The notes below the pieces were generated by a model. The model saw only the letters and a program-made list of their open reading frames with translations, made no database searches and was not told the DNA's origin. From positions 1-50,532 of the forward strand of contig ONRP01000019.1 in NCBI GenBank assembly GCA_900320245.1: DNA of 50,532 nucleotides, given 5' to 3'. The position numbers and the translations under genes were made by a program. This stretch comes from an uncultured Prevotellaceae bacterium. Its GTDB lineage: Bacteria; Bacteroidota; Bacteroidia; Bacteroidales; Muribaculaceae. The number at the start of each line of letters is the position of its first letter. The stretch's first letter is position 1. Of this stretch, positions 1 to 6,558 are shown in pieces.

Positions 1-16
1 ATGTTTAATGAAGTGA

Positions 17-53
17 CACTGGAACCTCAGGAGGGTTCCAGTGCTCATTTTTA
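17..53 (+). terminator. Hairpin terminator of a gene upstream of the window
   Basis: A perfect 10-bp stem (17-26 with 34-43, arm CACTGGAACC) with a 7-base loop is followed by a T-run at 48-52 on the plus strand. This is the form of an intrinsic terminator for a plus-strand gene ending left of the window. It also lies just past the stop of the convergent minus-strand gene and may serve both, although the minus-strand side has no T-run. Confidence 0.7.
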
Positions 54-461
54 ATGGCTACTGAAAAATGCCTTGATTTTCTGAATAATAACCACTGGGT
101 CATCCTCGTCATGGCTCAATCGTTCCATGGGACACCAGCCGTCACCTGCACGGTTGATGATGTGGTCAACGAGTTGGCTGTGCTGGACTTCGATACCATA
201 CCTTTGCAACAGTGCCAAAGCGGGCTCGCTCATGACGTCGGTATAAACCCGGCTTACACCACCCACTGCCATACAGGCTGCTGCCGCCTTGCCCACGGCC
301 TTGTCGGCGACGAGGGCACCTTGCAGCACCTGTGGCTGTTCGGTAACCAGTGCCAGCAGGTCTTTCACGCCGCGCTGGGTGAAACGGTGTAGATTCCCGT
401 CTGCGCTTTTAATGACCAGGGTAAGTCCTTCGTTATGCAGGATGTCGATTAACTCTTTCAT
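51..461 (-). CDS. DUF1893 family protein
   Basis: This 136-residue protein resembles the DUF1893 family of Bacteroidales, small proteins of unknown biochemical role. Recognisable family features are the N-terminal MKELIDIL, the central ADKAVGKAAAA segment, the VSRVYTDVMS stretch and a C-terminal GWCPME motif with a conserved Cys. The reading frame stays open well upstream of 461, into the divergent mtnN gene, but the family start matches the Met at 461 and the upstream residues are AT-rich noise. No signal peptide or membrane segment is visible, so it should be cytoplasmic. It is divergent from mtnN-luxS. A -7-like box lies so close to the start codon that the transcript could be almost leaderless. 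The family assignment is from recall of similar sequences and no function is claimed. Confidence 0.8.
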   Translation of the reverse strand: MKELIDILHNEGLTLVIKSADGNLHRFTQRGVKDLLALVTEQPQVLQGALVADKAVGKAAAACMAVGGVSRVYTDVMSEPALALLQRYGIEVQHSQLVDHIINRAGDGWCPMERLSHDEDDPVVIIQKIKAFFSSH

Positions 462-465
462 GCGG

Positions 466-473
466 CAAAAATA
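466..473 (-). promoter_or_regulatory. -7 box candidate for the DUF1893 gene
   Basis: On the minus strand 473-466 reads TATTTTTG, matching the Bacteroidetes -7 consensus TAnnTTTG. It ends five bases before the ATG, so the predicted transcription start would fall on or next to the start codon. No convincing -33 TTG is seen at the usual spacing, which keeps confidence low. Confidence 0.35.
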
Positions 474-494
474 GTTAAAATGAAGAAAAAATAC

Positions 495-502
495 TAATTT
501 TG
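495..502 (+). promoter_or_regulatory. -7 box candidate for mtnN-luxS
   Basis: TAATTTTG matches the Bacteroidetes -7 consensus TAnnTTTG. It would place the transcription start near 509 and give a leader of about 28 nt before mtnN, similar to the leader lengths inferred for other promoters in this window. The -33 element is not clear. Confidence 0.45.
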
Positions 503-536
503 TAGCGGCAAAAAACATATAATTAAAACTACAGCA

Positions 537-1214
537 ATGAAGATTGGAATTATCGTAGCCATGCGCAAGGAGTTGGATCTGCTCCTGCCCCTGTTGCAAG
601 ATAGCGAGGAAAGCCGCATGAGCGGTTTTGAGTTCCACCGGGGTAAGATGGGCAAGCATGACGTTATGGTCATGCAGTGTGGCATCGGCAAGGTCAATGC
701 CGCCATGGGTACACTCATGTTGGTCAACAATTTCACGCCTAATTTTGTCATCAACAGCGGTGTCGCTGGCGGTGCCGACACGTCGGTCAAGGTGATGGAC
801 GTGGTGGCAGGCGCACGTGTTGTATACCATGACGTGTGGTGTGGCCCCGAGAGTGAACCTGGACAGGTCCAGGGATTGCCCTTATATTTCGAGGGGGCCA
901 AACGCCTGCTTGACCTTGTGCCCGAGCGGGACGATATCCACAAGGGACTGATCTGCTCCGGAGACCAATTTATCGACACGATCGACGCCGTGAACCGCAT
1001 CAAGGGCAACTTCCCCGAAGCCCTGGCTGTGGATATGGAGTCTGGTGCCATCGCCCAGGTTTGCCATCTGAGCAAAGTTCCGTTTCTTGCCCTGCGTGTC
1101 ATCAGTGACTCGCCGGGAGCCAGCCACGACAACACCAAGCAATACCTTGACTTCTGGAATGACGCTCCCCGTGAGTCGTTCGCCTTGCTCGAGGATATGA
1201 TTAAAAGGCTTTAG
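537..1214 (+). CDS. mtnN: 5'-methylthioadenosine/S-adenosylhomocysteine nucleosidase
   Basis: This cytoplasmic enzyme hydrolyses S-adenosylhomocysteine to adenine and S-ribosylhomocysteine, and 5'-methylthioadenosine to adenine and methylthioribose. The 225-residue length is normal for the family. The sequence shows the N-terminal IGIIVAMRKE with Glu12 at the catalytic acid position, the GIGKVNAA loop, the NSGVAGG segment, the AVDMESGA motif with the nucleoside-binding Met-Glu, and RVISDSPG with the catalytic Asp. It lies 48 bp upstream of luxS, which takes its product S-ribosylhomocysteine, so the two genes encode consecutive steps of SAH recycling and probably share a transcript from the -7 box at 495-502. 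Confidence 0.95.
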   Translation: MKIGIIVAMRKELDLLLPLLQDSEESRMSGFEFHRGKMGKHDVMVMQCGIGKVNAAMGTLMLVNNFTPNFVINSGVAGGADTSVKVMDVVAGARVVYHDVWCGPESEPGQVQGLPLYFEGAKRLLDLVPERDDIHKGLICSGDQFIDTIDAVNRIKGNFPEALAVDMESGAIAQVCHLSKVPFLALRVISDSPGASHDNTKQYLDFWNDAPRESFALLEDMIKRL

Positions 1215-1262
1215 CATCATTTTTTAACCAGATAATTCAGATTAATCAGTTGTTGAAAAGAT

Positions 1263-1748
1263 ATGGAAAAGATCGCGAGTTTCAAGATTGACCACACAAG
1301 GTTGTTGCGGGGCATCTACGTGTCGCGCAAGGATTACATGCAGGGTGGTGACGTGGTGACCACATTCGACATCCGCATGAAACTGCCCAACCGCGAGCCG
1401 GCGGTAAGCCAGAGCGCCCTGCACACCATCGAGCACCTGGCAGCCACCTATCTGCGCAACCATCAGCAGTGGGGTGACAAGGTGGTTTATTGGGGCCCAA
1501 TGGGTTGCTGCACAGGTAACTACCTGCTGCTCAAGGGTGACCTTGAGAGCCGTGACATCGTGCCGCTGATGCAGGAAATGTTCAAGTGGATGGCCGACTT
1601 TGACGGCGAGATTCCCGGAGCCAATGCCCATGACTGCGGCAACTATACGCTCAATAACCTGCCCATGGCCAAGTGGGAGTCACGTAAATTCTACATTGAG
1701 GTTCTCCAGGACATCAAGGAAGAAAACCTGGTCTATCCGGCAGAGTAA
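1263..1748 (+). CDS. luxS: S-ribosylhomocysteine lyase (AI-2 synthase)
   Basis: LuxS cleaves S-ribosylhomocysteine to homocysteine and 4,5-dihydroxy-2,3-pentanedione, the precursor of autoinducer-2. The 161-residue protein has the zinc ligands His54 and His58 with the catalytic Glu57 (motif HTIEH). The GPMGC segment carries the catalytic Cys82, and Cys125 in AHDCGN is the third metal ligand. It directly follows mtnN, which supplies its substrate. No AI-2 receptor or importer gene is in the window, so a signalling role cannot be judged here. Detoxification of SAH and recovery of homocysteine is the safe reading. The gene ends 37 bp before a long inverted repeat that separates it from the convergent ABC exporter operon. 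Confidence 0.97.
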   Translation: MEKIASFKIDHTRLLRGIYVSRKDYMQGGDVVTTFDIRMKLPNREPAVSQSALHTIEHLAATYLRNHQQWGDKVVYWGPMGCCTGNYLLLKGDLESRDIVPLMQEMFKWMADFDGEIPGANAHDCGNYTLNNLPMAKWESRKFYIEVLQDIKEENLVYPAE

Positions 1749-1785
1749 TCCTTCAAGTTAAGCCGCCAAGGATCTGCGGTGTATG

Positions 1786-1850
1786 ATGCTAATTACGCTA
1801 ATCATACGGATTGTGTGAATTCAATTCCGTACAATTAGCGTAATTAGCAT
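1786..1850. repeat. Long intergenic inverted repeat between convergent genes
   Basis: A perfect 17-bp AT-rich inverted repeat (1786-1802 with 1834-1850, arm ATGCTAATTACGCTAAT) encloses a second, shorter complementary pair (TACGGA with TCCGTA). It lies between the 3' ends of luxS and the ABC exporter operon, where a bidirectional terminator would be expected, but no clean T-run follows on either strand. It could be a terminator, a mobile palindromic element or a binding site. Confidence 0.6.
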
Positions 1851-1887
1851 TGAAATTATATAGGGCTAAGTGCCTATATGTCATTGC

Positions 1888-3795
1888 CTATGCAATCTCG
1901 CCGCCGGTGTAGAGTTGATAATACTTGCCGTGCAGGGCGAGCAATTCGTCGTGGTTGCCCCGCTCGATAATGCGTCCCTTTTCGAGAACGATGATGCAGT
2001 CACTGTTGCGCACTGTTGACAGTCGGTGGGCAATGACAAATGTCGTCCTGCCCTGCATCAGCGAGTCCATACCGCGTTGCACGAGTTTCTCGGTGCGCGT
2101 GTCGATGCTGCTGGTTGCCTCGTCGAGGATGAGCACTGGCGGATCGGCAACGGCAGCGCGGGCGATGGCCAACAATTGGCGCTCACCTTGGCTCAGGTTG
2201 CCGCCATCAGCATTGAGGACTGTCTGGTAGCCATTGCTCAGACGGCGGATGAAGCCGTCGGCATTGACCAGTTTGGCGGCCTCGATGCAGTCCTGGTCAG
2301 TAGCATCCAGACGCCCATATCGAATGTTGTCCATCACCGTTCCCGTGAACAGATGGGTCTCTTGCAGCACCATGCCAAGGCTGTGGCGCAGGTCACGCTT
2401 GCCGATCTCGTTGATGCTGATGCCGTCATAGGTGATCTTGCCGTCCTGGATATCATAGAAGCGGTTGATGAGGTTGGTGATGGTAGTCTTGCCTGCACCC
2501 GTCCCGCCGACGAAAGCAATCTTCATGTCGGGCATCGCATCAATGTCGATGTCAAAGAGTACCTGTTTCTCCTCATTATATCCAAAGTCTACCTGGTTCA
2601 GTTTGACACCGCCGTTCACCTTGCGGTAGACATAACTGCCGTCGGTCTGCGGAATCTTCCAGGCCCATACACCTGTGCGGCGATTGGTGGGGTAGAGTTT
2701 GCCGTCGCCACCGTGCCCGGCATTGACGAGCGTGATTTTGCCGTAGTCGGTCTCGGGCTTCTCATCATTGATCTTAAAGATGCGGTCGGCGCCTACCGAG
2801 GCGTTGAGCACGCTGTTGATCTGCTGGCTGATGCTGGCAATGGGACGGGCAAAACTCTTGTTCAACGTCAGGAAGGCCACCAGCGTACCCAGCGTCATCC
2901 CGCTGTGTCCGTTAAGAATCAGAGCGGCGCCGAGCACACCCATGAGCACGTAACTCAAGTGTCCCAGGTTGCCGTTGACAGGCATCACGATGTTGCTGAT
3001 GCGGTTGGCATCGTAGGTGTTGCTGCGCAACTCCTCGTTGATGACCTCGAACTGTTCGATGGCTTTGTCCTCGTGGCAGAATACCTTAACGACCTTTTGG
3101 CCGGTCATCATCTCCTCGATAAAGCCGTTCACCTCGGCAAGTTTCTGCTGCTGAACGCGGAAATGCTTGCGGGAGCGCTTGCCCAGATAGGCGGTGGACC
3201 AGGCCATGATGAGCGCCATGACAATCGACAAGATGGTCATCGGCACACTCATGACAATCATGCTGGCAAAGGTGATGGTCAGCGTGATAAGGGAGTTGAA
3301 AGCCTGGGGCAGGCTGTTGCTGATCATCTGCCGCAGCGTGTCGACGTCGTTGGTGTAGATAGACATCACGTTGCCGTGGGCATGGGTGTCGAAATACTTG
3401 ATGGGCAAGGATTCCATGTGGTTGAACGTGCCCGTGCGCAACTTGAGCATCGTTCCTTGACTGACGTTGATCATCAGGCGGCTATGCAGATAGGAGCACA
3501 GGGCGCCGAAAACCAGCACGATGCCCAGTTTGATGAGCGTCTGGGCCAACGGTCCGTAGTCGGGGTGCAACTGGCCCATCAGCGGCTTGATGTAGTCGTC
3601 GATGAGGGTGCGGGTGAATAGGGTAGAGGCTAGGGTAGTGCACGCTGTCACGATGATGCATGCCGCCACACCTACAAACGAGAACTTGTAATTCTTCATT
3701 ACAAAGGTGAACAGCCTCAACAGGGTGCTGCGCTTGTTCACGCCGCTGGTGTCTACTACGACATTGCGGTTGTGGGGTCCTCCGGGCATTCTCAT
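1888..3795 (-). CDS. ABC exporter half-transporter, subunit with canonical ATP site
   Basis: A 635-residue fused membrane plus nucleotide-binding half-transporter of the MsbA/LmrCD/BmrCD type. The N-terminal part has about six membrane segments. The ATPase domain has Walker A GGTGAGKTT, signature LSQGERQLL (a deviation from LSGGQ), Walker B LILDEATS with the catalytic Glu, and switch His in VIAHRLS. A Gly/Lys-rich insert of roughly 40 residues separates the two domains. It overlaps the upstream half-transporter by 4 bp (ATGA), with GGAGG ahead of its start, so the pair is translationally coupled. In such heterodimers the Walker motifs of this subunit pair with the signature of its partner to form the hydrolysing site. 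The substrate is unknown; lipid, drug or peptide export are all possible. Confidence 0.9.
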   Translation of the reverse strand: MRMPGGPHNRNVVVDTSGVNKRSTLLRLFTFVMKNYKFSFVGVAACIIVTACTTLASTLFTRTLIDDYIKPLMGQLHPDYGPLAQTLIKLGIVLVFGALCSYLHSRLMINVSQGTMLKLRTGTFNHMESLPIKYFDTHAHGNVMSIYTNDVDTLRQMISNSLPQAFNSLITLTITFASMIVMSVPMTILSIVMALIMAWSTAYLGKRSRKHFRVQQQKLAEVNGFIEEMMTGQKVVKVFCHEDKAIEQFEVINEELRSNTYDANRISNIVMPVNGNLGHLSYVLMGVLGAALILNGHSGMTLGTLVAFLTLNKSFARPIASISQQINSVLNASVGADRIFKINDEKPETDYGKITLVNAGHGGDGKLYPTNRRTGVWAWKIPQTDGSYVYRKVNGGVKLNQVDFGYNEEKQVLFDIDIDAMPDMKIAFVGGTGAGKTTITNLINRFYDIQDGKITYDGISINEIGKRDLRHSLGMVLQETHLFTGTVMDNIRYGRLDATDQDCIEAAKLVNADGFIRRLSNGYQTVLNADGGNLSQGERQLLAIARAAVADPPVLILDEATSSIDTRTEKLVQRGMDSLMQGRTTFVIAHRLSTVRNSDCIIVLEKGRIIERGNHDELLALHGKYYQLYTGGEIA

Positions 3796-5558
3796 GGTTG
3801 GGCCTCCTTTCTGTTGAAATGGGGTTTGTCAAAGTCTCCTCCGCTCTCCTCCTGAATGGCGCAAATCTCCTTATAGATAGCGCAGGATTTCAGCAGATTG
3901 TCATGGCTGTCAAATCCGGCTATCTTGCCGTTGTCGAGCACGAGTATGCGGTCGCAGTCCTTGATGCTGCTGATGCGTTGGGCGATGATGATTTTTGTCA
4001 TGTCGGGCCGGTGGTCGCGCAGGGCGGCGCGAATCTGAGCGTCGGTGGCGTTGTCACAGGCGCTGGTGCTGTCGTCCAGCACCATGACCTTGGGATTCTT
4101 GAGCAGGGCTCGCGCTATGCACAGGCGCTGTTTCTGACCTCCCGACACGTTGGTGCCGCCTTGCTCAATGCGCGTGTCATAGCCGTCGGGCATCTCGGTG
4201 ATAAACTCGTCGGCACAGGCCACGCGGCAGGCTTCGCGGCACTGCTCGAGGGTGGCATTCTCGTCGCCCCAGCGCAGGTTGTCGAGGATGGTGCCCGTGA
4301 ACAGTACGTTTTTCTGTAGCACTACAGATACATTGTCGCGCAGGGTCTTCAAGTCATAAGTCGTGACGTCTTTGCCGCCAATCATGACGCTGCCTTTGGA
4401 CGTGTCATATAACCGGCTCAACAGATTGATCAACGAGGACTTGCCGCTACCGGTGCCGCCAATCATGCCGATGGACTCGCCGCTGTTGATGTGGAGGTCG
4501 ATGTTGCTGAGGGCATACTCGCCGCTACCTCCCTTGTAGGCGAAGTAGACCTTGTTAAAGTCGATGCGTCCGTCGGGTACCTCAGTGTCGGCATCTTCGG
4601 GGTTCACGATGTCAGGGATTTCGTCGATGACCTGGGCCACGCGCTGTCCACTGGCAAGACTCTGTGTGATGGTGACAAAAATCATGCTGAGCATCATCAG
4701 CGACGATAGGATGGTCATCACATAGGTGAACAGGGAGGTCAACTGGCCAGTGGTGAGATTGCCGGCAACGACAAATTGTGCACCGAACCACGAGATGGCG
4801 ATGATGCAGCCATAGACCACCATGTTCATTACGGGGCCGTTGAGGGCCATCAGACTCTCGGCCTTGACGTTGAGATCGTAAAGTCGCTTGGCAGCCTTCC
4901 AGAACTTGCTCTTCTCGTAATCCTCGCGCACAAACGCCTTGACAACGCGAATTCCCGTGACATTCTCCTGAACCACACTGTTGAGCACGTCATATTGTTT
5001 GAACACCAGGGCAAACATCTTGGACACCTTGCTGATGATCACGGCAATGATGATGCCGAGCACGATGCTGGCGATAATGAAAATCACGCTCAGATGTGGA
5101 CTGATGATGAAACACATCACGATGCTGGAAATCAGGTTGAACGGGGCGCGTACCGAGGTGCGGATGATCTGCTGATAGGCGTTCTGCAGATTAGTCACGT
5201 CTGTTGTCATGCGTGTCACCAGTCCCGAGGTGCTGTATTTGTCAATGTCGCTGAAGGCAAACCGCTGGATGTTCTTGTACATCGCATCTCGCAGGTTGCA
5301 GGCAAAACCGGACGAGGCGAAAGAAGCATATTTTCCAGCGAGAATCGCAGCAAACATGCTCAGGAAAGCCATCACGAGCATGATGATACCATACTTATAG
5401 ACGCTGGGCATGTACCCTTTTTCGATACCCTGGTCGATGAGCATGGCTGTCACGTAGGGTATCAGCACGTCAAGCACCACCTCCAGCATAATAAAAACGG
5501 GTGTCAGCAGTGACGCCGTTTTGTATTGTTTGACTTGTTTGAGGAGGGTCTTTAACAT
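3792..5558 (-). CDS. ABC exporter half-transporter, subunit with degenerate ATP site
   Basis: The 588-residue partner of the preceding exporter subunit and the first gene of the operon. About six membrane segments are followed by an ATPase domain with Walker A GGTGSGKSS and a canonical signature VSGGQKQRL. Walker B reads VMVLDDSTS, with Asp where the catalytic Glu should be, and the switch histidine is replaced by Gln (IIAQRISS). These are the marks of the non-hydrolysing subunit in heterodimeric exporters such as TM287/288 and BmrCD, and the intact signature complements the altered LSQGE of the partner. The start at 5558 is preceded by an AAAGG purine run and a promoter about 25 nt further up. 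No transporter accessory genes or regulator are adjacent. Confidence 0.9.
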   Translation of the reverse strand: MLKTLLKQVKQYKTASLLTPVFIMLEVVLDVLIPYVTAMLIDQGIEKGYMPSVYKYGIIMLVMAFLSMFAAILAGKYASFASSGFACNLRDAMYKNIQRFAFSDIDKYSTSGLVTRMTTDVTNLQNAYQQIIRTSVRAPFNLISSIVMCFIISPHLSVIFIIASIVLGIIIAVIISKVSKMFALVFKQYDVLNSVVQENVTGIRVVKAFVREDYEKSKFWKAAKRLYDLNVKAESLMALNGPVMNMVVYGCIIAISWFGAQFVVAGNLTTGQLTSLFTYVMTILSSLMMLSMIFVTITQSLASGQRVAQVIDEIPDIVNPEDADTEVPDGRIDFNKVYFAYKGGSGEYALSNIDLHINSGESIGMIGGTGSGKSSLINLLSRLYDTSKGSVMIGGKDVTTYDLKTLRDNVSVVLQKNVLFTGTILDNLRWGDENATLEQCREACRVACADEFITEMPDGYDTRIEQGGTNVSGGQKQRLCIARALLKNPKVMVLDDSTSACDNATDAQIRAALRDHRPDMTKIIIAQRISSIKDCDRILVLDNGKIAGFDSHDNLLKSCAIYKEICAIQEESGGDFDKPHFNRKEAQP

Positions 5559-5589
5559 ATACCTTTGAATATTTGATGTTTAATATCAA

Positions 5590-5618
5590 CAAAATTACAA
5601 CAAAATCACCACAATCAA
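5590..5618 (-). promoter_or_regulatory. Promoter candidate of the ABC exporter operon
   Basis: On the minus strand TAATTTTG (5597-5590) matches the -7 consensus TAnnTTTG, with TTG at 5618-5616 eighteen bases upstream as a -33 element. The inferred leader is about 25 nt, like other promoters here. The sequence is very AT-rich, so chance matches are possible. Confidence 0.4.
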
Positions 5619-5984
5619 ATCATGCTACTGATAAAAGTTATCAACAAAACCATGGAAAAATCAATCCGATGAAACGAAGAATATGCCAAAGAAGTATAAT
5701 TAAACCATTGCTTTATAAGAAATTATATAATAAATTGATTATCAGTTTGATATATTACAAATACATATTAAATTTGTACTATGATATGAGGTCAGTGGGT
5801 GTTTGCCGATGTAAAGATGCTTACAGATTCGTTTTGACTTATAAAATTTATTTAAAGATACAATTTAATATAAATAATTTAAAATACTGAATAATAGCAA
5901 TTAACAAATGAAAATCGAAATATAAGTACTATTAATTTTACATAATTATAGGGGTTTTCTTAAAACATCACAGTGAGGCTTTCC

Positions 5985-6125
5985 ATGACAGATAATCAAT
6001 TTAAATATTTACTTGATAATGATAATTGTAATCCAATAATTAATAGAAGAATAGCAAATAAATTTGTGTTGAAATTAAATAATGTGGGACTACAGGACCA
6101 TAGCATGCAGAGTGAGATCGACTGA
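5985..6125 (+). CDS. Doubtful small ORF, 46 residues
   Basis: An ATG ORF in the AT-rich gap with a TGAGG purine run nine bases upstream of the start. The peptide begins MTDNQFKYLL and is rich in Asn, Ile and Lys, as expected by chance in AT-rich DNA. It matches no family I know. It overlaps the start of the next small ORF in another frame. I list it because it has a plausible ribosome-binding site; it may not be a gene. Confidence 0.15.
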   Translation: MTDNQFKYLLDNDNCNPIINRRIANKFVLKLNNVGLQDHSMQSEID

Positions 6126-6237
6126 CCTCATGTGTAGAATAGAATTCAAGGATGGGAGTTTTTCTTTGGATTATTCTGTGACGTATTGTGAATCGTGTCT
6201 CGACGGCGTGTCTAAGGCGGATTGCAGAATTTTTTGA
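6082..6237 (+). CDS. Doubtful small ORF or gene remnant, 51 residues
   Basis: This ORF covers the only part of the AT-rich gap whose composition approaches that of the coding DNA around it. The C-terminal part has a varied, protein-like sequence with a YCESC (CxxC) motif and a Lys-Asp-Gly turn. An internal Met at 6130 gives an alternative 35-residue product. I do not recognise it. It may be a remnant of a larger gene, since short fragments of readable sequence continue in other frames to about 6330. No ribosome-binding site is convincing. Confidence 0.2.
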   Translation: MWDYRTIACRVRSTDLMCRIEFKDGSFSLDYSVTYCESCLDGVSKADCRIF

Positions 6238-6558
6238 CTCAGTTAACTCGATGAGAATTGAATATTCTGAAACGTTTTTGAAATAGGTCGATGGAGCAGT
6301 GGCAAAATCGTCTTAAAACAACTGTAATTTTTTGATTATATTATCATCCGTTAGAAGGCTGATGACATTATTATATATTATCGGGGCTTTTCTTGGCTAT
6401 TTTGATAAATATTGATATTATGTAAAATAGAATATCACAAATTTACTGTGGATATAATATGGGATATCCCCCATCAATCAAGAGTGGAAAAAAGAGGTAA
6501 ATGAGATAAATTCTACAATCGCTGAATGAGTTTTCTGTTCATCATGAGCATGAGAATC

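Larger units (their letters stand above)
5559..6558. other. AT-rich intergenic region of about 1 kb
   Basis: This is the longest stretch without a confident gene and is visibly more AT-rich than its surroundings. It holds the ABC operon promoter at its left end. A less AT-rich patch at about 6080-6240 carries two doubtful small ORFs, described separately. A short palindrome GGGATATCCC lies at 6461-6470, and two DnaA-box-like words at 5638-5646 (TTATCAACA) and 6447-6455 (TGTGGATAT). Two such words are too few to support an origin. I see no tRNA or clear riboswitch. It may be a decayed insertion. Confidence 0.5.

Noticed and set aside
1-53. Tail of an upstream plus-strand coding sequence
   Set aside because: Several frames have stops within the first 15 bases and the remainder is a terminator, so no coding segment can be supported.
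5573-5890. Plus-strand ORF of 105 codons in the AT-rich gap
   Set aside because: The translation is dominated by Asn, Ile, Lys and Tyr as expected from AT-rich DNA, has no ribosome-binding site and covers the ABC operon promoter.
5559-6558. Replication origin in the AT-rich gap
   Set aside because: Only two imperfect DnaA-box-like words are present, with no cluster, no regular spacing and no origin-linked gene nearby.
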